From Takakia lepidozioides (Eukaryota > Streptophyta > Takakiopsida > Takakiales > Takakiaceae): a DNA stretch of 64,000 nt. Shown in pieces: positions 57,319 through 64,000 of this stretch; position 1 is the stretch's first letter, and every line of letters begins with the position of its first letter. The notes under the pieces were generated by a model. That model made no database searches. It was not told the DNA's origin and worked only from the letters and a program-made list of their open reading frames with translations. The stretch spans positions 62,434,001 through 62,498,000 of the forward strand of contig CM060733.1 of assembly GCA_030704615.1 (NCBI GenBank). Direction: 5' to 3'. Position numbers and translations under genes: made by a program.

Positions 57319-58899
57319 TGTCGTGCACCTCACTTCGGTAAGCTCTCCTTCAAGTCATAGTTACTCGTTTTGATGCGCGTGATTAACTCCCAAACTGGCC
57401 GCCCGGCCAACTCGGAGCTTCGGCTGCTCACCGGGGCATAACGGTCCCCCTTACACTCCCACTCGACCTGATGGGCTCAGTGGAAATTCCCTTGGTAGAT
57501 GGCAGTCCGGAACAGCTCCCCACACCTTGGTCGCTTTCCGGCTCACACGCTTACTTAGTAGTTTTTGGTCACCAACAGGCTTGCACCGTTCTCGGGGTTA
57601 CTACTCCCTATATATAATAGGTGTCCGCGGGGGTTTCATAAACAACACAGTCTTTTTATGGTGAACCACCATCCTCAACCTTATGTGGTGAGTCGCGGTG
57701 AGTCTTGGCCCACCCACCACGGCCCCATTGGACCGCGGTGAGTCCCAAGACTCCCCACGACTCCCACCACAAGGCCTCAGCCTCATGGTGAGTCCTATGC
57801 CACCCCCACTATGACTCCCTAAGCTGCCACCCCCACTACGACTCCCTACGCTACCACCACCCTTCGTGGAGCCCCCACCACCGCAACCCGGTTCGCGGGG
57901 CTCCACCTAGTGAGCGCCTCCGCCACCTTGAGTGCCTTCGGCGCTCAAGGGTGCTTCAGCCCCCTTTCATATTCGCTGCCGCTGCCCCCACCACAGGGGC
58001 AGCCTTTCTTGTGTCCCGACCCCTCGCCCTCAAGGCAAAGGGCCGCGACGAGGGGTCGATGTCCTCATCGACTTGTCCGTTTTTGTGGAACTAACATCCA
58101 AGTTGTGGCGTCCCACATCAAGGAGTTTGTTTCCGTACCATGGGGTCCCATGGCAAAGAACCAAACTCCCACTTGACTCTACTCTCCACTAGCTAGTTCG
58201 GCCAATTTCCTCTAAGTCTCGGCCAAGGGTGGAGCCTCTCAAGCTCCACCCAGTGCACTCTTCTTGGCCCACTTCCAGGCCAAGGAACGATCCTCCCCGA
58301 GGATCGAATCGCCTTACTGCAACAACATTGCTTGCGACCGCTCATGATGCCGCTTTTTGGCATCACCTTGAGCAAGGGTTCACCTTGAACCCTTTTTGAC
58401 TAGGAAGATAACCTTGAACCAACCGTGCGCCCCAATCACTACAATTGGGTCCGATTTGGAATGCTGGCCTGAGGTACGGGAACACGCCGAAGCTGCACTA
58501 CGACTTCGTCCCGAGACTACACGATTATAGTACATGAACGGAAGCACGTAACTTCCGCGTTAGCCCGCACTACAAGGCAACCCCCTCGGTAGCGCAGTTA
58601 TGCGCACGCGCCAGGTGTGCACTAGTACGTGAACTCCCAAAGAAGGCGCAAGTTTCTTTGCCCCTTGGATGAGAGTCACCCGATTTTGGCACTGCGCAAA
58701 CACACGATTAATCCAATTTACCTCTCCCACTTTTGTAAGCTAGCATGCATTCTATACACTAGCCAACCATACCATGCATCCATTCCAAACAAAATATGAA
58801 GCACAACATTTGGAAACCATTTCATTTATAAACAAAATTTGTACAACACAAGTTTTTGCAATCAGATTTCTAAGCTAGCTAAGCCGGACTAAGCATGCA
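57319..58899 (-). repeat. Full-length 3' LTR of copy 4 (1581 bp)
   Basis: Plus-strand ends TGTCGTGCACC and AAGCATGCA; length equals the other full LTRs. The internal TGTCGCGG site region (58021-58050) has lost a short segment. The TATA box is shortened (TATATATAAT near 57610). Confidence 0.9.
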
Positions 58900-59796
58900 T
58901 TTCATCCCCCACGATCCAAGGTTGATGTCCCCATCAACGCTTCTTCTGCTTGTGAGGTCGTCCTTCGAAAGCTGCAACCGCCTCGGATGCGTTTCTCATT
59001 TCTAAGGCACGCACCCAAGTTGCCTCCATCATTTCACGAGATACTCCGTTTCTCGATTCTTGAACCTCCTCGACTTTAGCATTGCCTCCACCTCGTACTC
59101 AGGTTCGTTTTCATGATCCAACAGCATAGGTGGCGGACGTAACACTTGATGCCGATTTGGATGCGTTTCATCTTTGAAGTAAGGCTTCAAAAGGGAAACG
59201 TTGAATACCGGATGCACCTTGTTGTCTGCCGGCAGCTCCAATTCATACACATCCTCATTCATAACCTTCCGGATGCGAAAGGGCCCCGCATACAGAGGTA
59301 CGAACTTTGGACTCACTCGGAAGCGGATGGAAATAAGTTTGAGGCAGGCACGGAGGTCTGGTTGAACATCAAGAATTTTCGACTACCTCCGGAATGCCGC
59401 TTGTAGCGCAGCCCAACTTTTCAACACCAGAGGTGCTTTTCCGTAGACCAATACGAACGGGAAGCTCCCGTTGCGGAGTGTTTTTGTGTTATTATAACAG
59501 AACTCTGCCGCATCCAAGTGCTCCACCCAGTCCGACTGGTCTGCCGACACATAATTCCGCAAGAGTTGCTTTACCACCGAGTTCACTCTTTCCGTTTGGC
59601 CGTCCGTTGTAGGTCGGAAGGCCATGCTCAAGAAATCGCCTCTTCCATTTGCCGCTTCGGTGACACGTCGCCCCCACCGGGCTCACTAGGATCATCGTCT
59701 TTCGGGCCGTTCCACTTTCGCTTTGTCTTGCCCAACCCCATGGTGAGGCCGATCTCAAGGACGATCGCGTACTGAACTCTAAGCTCTGATACCAAG
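58900..59796 (-). pseudogene. Remnant chromodomain-integrase and gag start of copy 4
   Basis: Minus-strand chromodomain and integrase C-terminal part (VMNEDVYELELPADNKVHPV) lie at 59029-59316. Integrase FRPTTDGQTERVNSVVKQLL lies at 59383-59631. From about 59632 the sequence jumps to gag N-terminal DNA (start codon at 59741) and the PBS (59783-59794). Between 59318 and 59396 about 80 bp reads in the opposite direction. Confidence 0.85.
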
Positions 59797-60526
59797 TGTC
59801 GCGCACCTCACTTCGGTAAGCTCCCCTTCAAGTCATAGTTACTCGCTTTGATGCGCGCGCCTAAATCCCAAACTGGCCGCCCGACCAACTCGGAGCTTCG
59901 GCTGCTCACCGGGGCATAACGGTCCCCCTCATACTCCTTGTCGACCCTCGACTTGTTGGGCTCAGTGGAAATTCCCTTTGGTAGATGGCAGTCCGGAACA
60001 GCTCCCCACACCTTGGTCGCTTTCCAGCTCGCACGCTTACTCACTAGTTTTTGGTCACCAACAGACTTGCACCGTTCTCGGGGTTACTACTCCCTATATA
60101 TACTTCTGTAGGTGTCCGCGGGGTATTCACAAACAACACAGTCTTTTTATGGTGAACCACCACGAAGACGCTCAACCTTCTGTGGTGAGTCGCGGTGAGT
60201 CTTGGCCCACCCACCACGGCCCCAATGGACCGCGGTGAGTCCCAAGACTCCCCACAACTCCCACCACAAGGCCTCAGCCTCGTGGTGAGTCCTATGCCCC
60301 CCCCCCCCCCACTATGACTCCCTAAGCTACCACCACCCTTCATGGAGCCCCCACCACTGCAACTGGGTTCGCGGGGCTCCACCTAGTGAGCGCCTCCGCC
60401 ACCTTGAGTGCCTTTGCCACTCAAGGGTGCTTCAGCCCCCTTTCCTATTCGCTGCCGCTGCCCCCACCACAGGGGCAGCCCTTCTTGTGTCCTGACCCCC
60501 CGCCCTCAAGGCAAAGGGCCGCGACA
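59797..60526 (-). repeat. Short 5' LTR of copy 4 (730 bp)
   Basis: Begins at the PBS side with TGTCGCGCACC and ends GGGCCGCGACA, the same internal boundary as the 5' LTRs at 25829 and 26673. The TATA (TATATATAC on plus strand near 60094) is retained. A C13 run near 60298 is present. Confidence 0.87.
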
Positions 60527-61082
60527 ACAGTTGCCCCTTTGCTTTACATGTTCTGCTCGTCATGTTTCTCCTGCTTCGCACTCTTCTCTATGGCTCTTCC
60601 TAGCTCTATTTCGTTTATTTTCCTATTGTTTTATGGGTATGTTTGGACCACGATCACTCTGCGATCCCCCTCTCGTCGAGCCAAGCGTATCTGGTTTCAG
60701 AAAAGCTACCTCGCAAGCTTGCACGATGCGCAACATCCCAACAGCCCCGTGGGCCACCCTCTATTTTATACGATTCTTCGAGGTGCAGTTTTCACTTTGT
60801 TTCTCACTCTTGCATATCAATATCAACCTGCTAGGAGGTGGAAGCTCTACCACCCGCCTCTTCTCTATCAGTTTGGGAATCATCACGAATCCATTTTGCC
60901 CGCATCAACACATCCCCCTCGGTGGATTGTTGTGACTACTCAGAGTATGTATGCAACCAACTCTATATTGCCGCCCCTCCCAACACTACATCCCAACTTC
61001 TCGTCGGGGCCCCTGGTGGAGAACAGCCTCTCGGCTGCGTGTTTATGATGGTGATAAGCTGGGAGGAGGTTACTTCTCCCAC

Positions 61083-61114
<32 letters not shown>

Positions 61115-61298
61115 TATCAAGTCTCGCAGTTTCATACGGTGCAATGTACTCTAAAGGCGGCACACCGGAACAGGCCTTCTCCACCTCCAATGGAGAAACC
61201 ACTGCAAAGGCATCTTTCTAACCTACATCATGGCAACAAGCAGTGTCACTTTGATCCCGTGGAGCAGGCTACGAATGCGGATCATACGTCAACCCACT
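60527..61298 (+). other. Unidentified coding-like stretch with a poly(C) run
   Basis: Plus-strand frames of up to 220 codons (for example LLYMFCSSCFSCF... and FGPRSLCDPPLVEPSVSGFR) cover the region, rich in Leu/Phe/Pro, without a recognised family. It may be the continuation of the reading frame that starts at 57259 and was split by copy 4. A run of 26 C with few breaks is at 61081-61108. Confidence 0.3.
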
Positions 61299-64000
61299 TC
61301 AACTCAAATTCCACCCTTCTCCACGGAGCATACTCACCTTTCTCCCAGTACATGATGTGTGGGGATGACATATACAGGGGAGTAGCCACGTAAGTACCGT
61401 GTGGTCTGGGGGCCGACCTTGGTAGCTGCCCGCATTGATGAGTGAGAACCATCTAGTTTCATTACATCGTTGTAGGAGTTTGTGGATATGCCATACAGCG
61501 TGCAATACGAAGCCCGTGAATGACTGGGTGGGGGCATTCGCTAAGAAGGTGGAGTCATGTATCACGTGTGGCGTGGCTGTGGGACCACAGAGGGCAGTTT
61601 GGTGAGGGGTATATGGCTGGCCAGAAGGTATGTTTGCATTGGTGGCCCATGTACTGGGCGTATCGGAATTTAAGGGTCTGTCGTATTTGAGTGTCTGATG
61701 CAACTTTGGTGTGCCAGAAGTGGTTGGAGAGTTTGTGGTAAAGTACATTGGAGAGGGTCCATTTTTGGATATGCAATTTGGTGTGGCTGAGAGAGGTAGA
61801 GGCCTGTTTATTGGCTTCTTTAGTCAGGGTAGTCAGAAGATTTCGGATTGGCCTGGGCTCTGGGGGGGTCAGGGACTGGATGTATCAGCCAAAAGGGGTG
61901 AGTATGAGCGATGTGTATGGGATCATCCGAGGGTTCAACTATAGGTTGGGAGGCACCCAGTTGGGCGAGAAGGTCAGCCTCCTCGTTGCCGTGGATACCT
62001 GTGTGTGAACGAACTTTGAGAAAATGAAGGGGTTTATTGATGGAGATGGCTAGGTTGATAATGGCGGTGATAAGGTTTTGGTCGGAGTGGTGGAGGTGGG
62101 AGGAGGGACAAGCCAAGTGGTTGCGAAGTATAAAGAGAGAATTTAGGCTATCCGTGAAGATGTAGTATGGGGGTGGGAATGAGGCCAGTTGTGACAGAGC
62201 TTAAAAAATGGCCATAAGTTCGGTGCGGAGTATGGTCGCGGGCCCTGGGAGACGATGTGCGGTTCCTTTATAGTAGCGGCATGGTAGACGCCGTATCCGG
62301 CACGGGAGCCAGATTGGGAGCCGTCTGTGTAGTGTGAGTGGAGGGGGGTGGTATTTAGGAGAAGTGGGCCCAAGGTGAACCGGGGGGGCGCTGCGGGAGG
62401 TGGTATGAGTGGGGCTGGGGCGGGGGGGGGGGCACTAAGGTCCATGCTTTTAGCTTAGTGGGTCTTTGGCAGTGGGGTTGCATGTTGGTGGAGGTGAGTA
62501 ACATGCTATGGGCATCGGAAAGTAGACAATTGAGATGAGCGGGGAAGTCGGAGGGTATGGGGGGGCATGAGGTAGCTTGGACAAGCAGAATTAGGGTCAG
62601 AGTAGTTTCCTTGTGGCGGAGGTATTTTGGGAATGGTAGGCTGTGTGTGTAGCGAAGATGGTTGGGCTCAATAGCGGCTAATGGTATCACTTCTGGAGGA
62701 AGTTATAGAAGGGGATGTTGGTGGTCAGGTGAGCTTTGTTGTCTAAGAATGAGAATAGTGGAGGCGGAGGGGGAGGAGTGGGCGACGAGGCGTTTCCATA
62801 GAAGAGCCTCGTGTGTGAGGGGCCTGGGAAGTGGGTGCGCAAGGCCACCGCTTGACCAAGAGTGTTGGGTAGCGGGGCCAAGGCTCCGAATACACAGTCT
62901 CGGGGGTGCGGGCTGGCGTAAGAAGAAAGCTCAAGGGGGCATGTAAGTGGGCTGGAGTAGTAAGAGTGGGTAAGCTGGAATGTAGAGATGAGGAATTTAA
63001 GGATGTCGGAGGGTATAGTGCTATGGGTATATGCTTGAGCTAGTTTATCGGGGGTGAGGGGTTTTTTTGTGGGGTAATCACGTAAATATCGGTCAACAAG
63101 CCAGCAGACCTCAGTGGCAAAGTCTTGTTTTGGGGGCTGTAACAGGATGGTGTCAGTTGAGGAGGCGTCATATCTATCCCAGAGCCAGGCGAGCCTGACA
63201 TTAGAGATAGAGCCGGTGAAGTGATCATTAAGTGTGTAGATATGGGATGTCAGGCGCCTAGGGCATAAAATGGGGGAGATTTGGTTAATATCCTTGTCGG
63301 GGTTGTTTTCATAGATGTGTATATGAATATGTGGAGCGTTCAAGGGGGTACGGATGTATCGAGCGTTTATTGGTTGGGTTTGAGATACATGATGTTGGTA
63401 GGTGTGCGCTAAGTAATTGGTGTTAGTTGTTTTGTAGAAGGTGATAAGGAGGCTGCGAGTAGGGTCGCAATCATCATGGGTTCCAAAGAGGTCGTCTTCG
63501 ATCTGCCAGGTGTTATCAGAGGGAAACCCGCCCATTTACATAGGTTATATGTGTCAACACAAGTGGCGTCGTGTACGTCGAGGGAGGTTTGAGTCTTGAT
63601 GCCGAGAATAGCTTCAATGACGAAGGCCTCGAGGTGGTCGGGGTTGGCTAGGCAGGGGGGAAGAGGAGGGGTAGGGGGGTTTAGAGGGTGGGGGGGGAAG
63701 TTGCTCATGGCAATTAACGGGGATTTGGGGGGGGGTTTCTGGGAGAGGGTGCTCCGGAGTGTCATGGGAGGTCATAACCTGCTGTAGTATTGAGGGGGCT
63801 GGGGCCGTTCTGAATTCGAGGAGGAGGTCTTGCTAGTTATGGCGGAAGAATAGGCATGGTAGGTCACAGTCGAGGGTGCACGAGGCTGTCTGGTGACAGA
63901 ATAAAGATCGGAGATGAAGCATGTATCTACGTGTTTTGATGGTAGCACGAGAGTGTTTCAGGGTAAATTGGTTTGGGTAAGCAGCCGGTTCCCCGTGGCA
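61299..64000 (-). mobile_element. LINE retrotransposon, 3' part of ORF2 with RNase H
   Basis: Read on the minus strand from the window edge: a proline-rich region, a 282-codon frame (62687-63535), then an RNase H-like domain with HYTDGSQSGSRAGYGVYH (about 62290-62345), RTELMAIFK (out of frame, about 62215-62240), FTDSLN (about 62140-62165) and KVRSHTGIHGNEEADLL (about 61965-62015): the D-E-D-H set of RNase HI. The C-terminal region has RYAQYMGHQ, PSPNCPLW, NAGSYQGRPPDHTV and WLLPCIC. The reverse transcriptase should lie beyond 64000. Frameshifts are present. Confidence 0.75.
62687..63535 (-). pseudogene. LINE ORF2 segment upstream of RNase H, 282 codons
   Basis: It starts MGGFPSDNTWQIEDDLFG and shows WLVDRYLRDYPTKKPLTPDK and AHLTTNIPFYNFLQK before a stop, after which the frame continues at 62690 with VIPLAAIEPNHL... 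It lies between the expected RT and the RNase H. No catalytic motif is seen; it may be the connector region of the LINE protein. Confidence 0.6.

Larger units (their letters stand above)
57319..60526 (-). mobile_element. Chromovirus copy 4, internally deleted
   Basis: The full 3' LTR (57319-58899) is followed on the minus strand by about 0.9 kb of internal DNA and a short 5' LTR (59797-60526). Most of gag, protease, RT and RNase H is missing. Flanks share CAGT (left AGCAGT, right ACAGT), a possible partial target duplication, which would mean that the truncated LTR end is a true integration end. Confidence 0.87.

Noticed and set aside
62785-62946. Plus-strand frames over the LINE region
   Set aside because: The minus strand carries the RNase H and connector motifs; the plus-strand frames are shadows.
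1-64000. CRISPR arrays, operons, rRNA genes
   Set aside because: None seen; the sequence is eukaryotic nuclear DNA with spliceosomal introns.

Overview
The window is nuclear DNA from a streptophyte green plant (land plant or charophyte-grade alga; I cannot place it more closely). The evidence is: spliceosomal genes with many short GT-AG introns; an alpha-amylase of the plant AMY2-like type; a truncated gene ending in what looks like the plant-specific WRC motif; Ty3/gypsy chromoviruses primed by initiator tRNA-Met; a Mutator-like transposon carrying a piece of the plant-type eL32 ribosomal protein gene; and a LINE with an RNase H domain. There are no prokaryotic genes.

Layout. 1-1562: upstream DNA. 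1563-9474 (+): a complete 24-exon DIS3/RRP44 exosome nuclease gene. I could join all exons in phase into a 925-residue protein. 9475-11267: 3' flank, a C-rich low-complexity block that may start with a tRNA-like SINE head, and an (AT)n tract. 11268-33507: a block of related chromovirus copies sharing one 1.58-kb LTR family. Two internal regions on the minus strand share a central LTR. They are followed head to head by a plus-strand fragment and a plus-strand element, giving a large imperfect palindrome. 33508-35140 (+): a fragment of a different retroelement (zinc knuckle plus aspartic protease). 36816-43875 (-): an alpha-amylase gene with all three catalytic acids and an acidic N-terminal extension. 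43876-47156: mostly non-coding, with a tRNA-like SINE head. 47157-53347: a 6.2-kb Mutator-like element with a 9-bp target duplication. It carries fragments of host genes (eL32, a methyltransferase-like domain, an unidentified minus-strand coding stretch) and a family of dispersed palindromes. 54115-55328 (+): part of a gene with a HARE-HTH-like winged helix and the beginning of a WRC domain, cut off by a solo LTR (55329-56550). 57319-60526: an internally deleted chromovirus inserted after the start of an unidentified reading frame. 61299-64000 (-): the 3' part of a LINE with RNase H.

How it fits together. The two intact host genes are unrelated in function: nuclear/cytoplasmic RNA decay and starch breakdown. 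Everything between them is repeat-derived. The host coding exons are free of frameshifts while every transposon frame is broken, so the broken frames look like real decay and not base-calling error. Across three elements the 5' LTR begins at the same internal TGTCGCGG site, so this LTR family seems to have a second usable terminus. I worked only by reading and by family knowledge; no searches were run.
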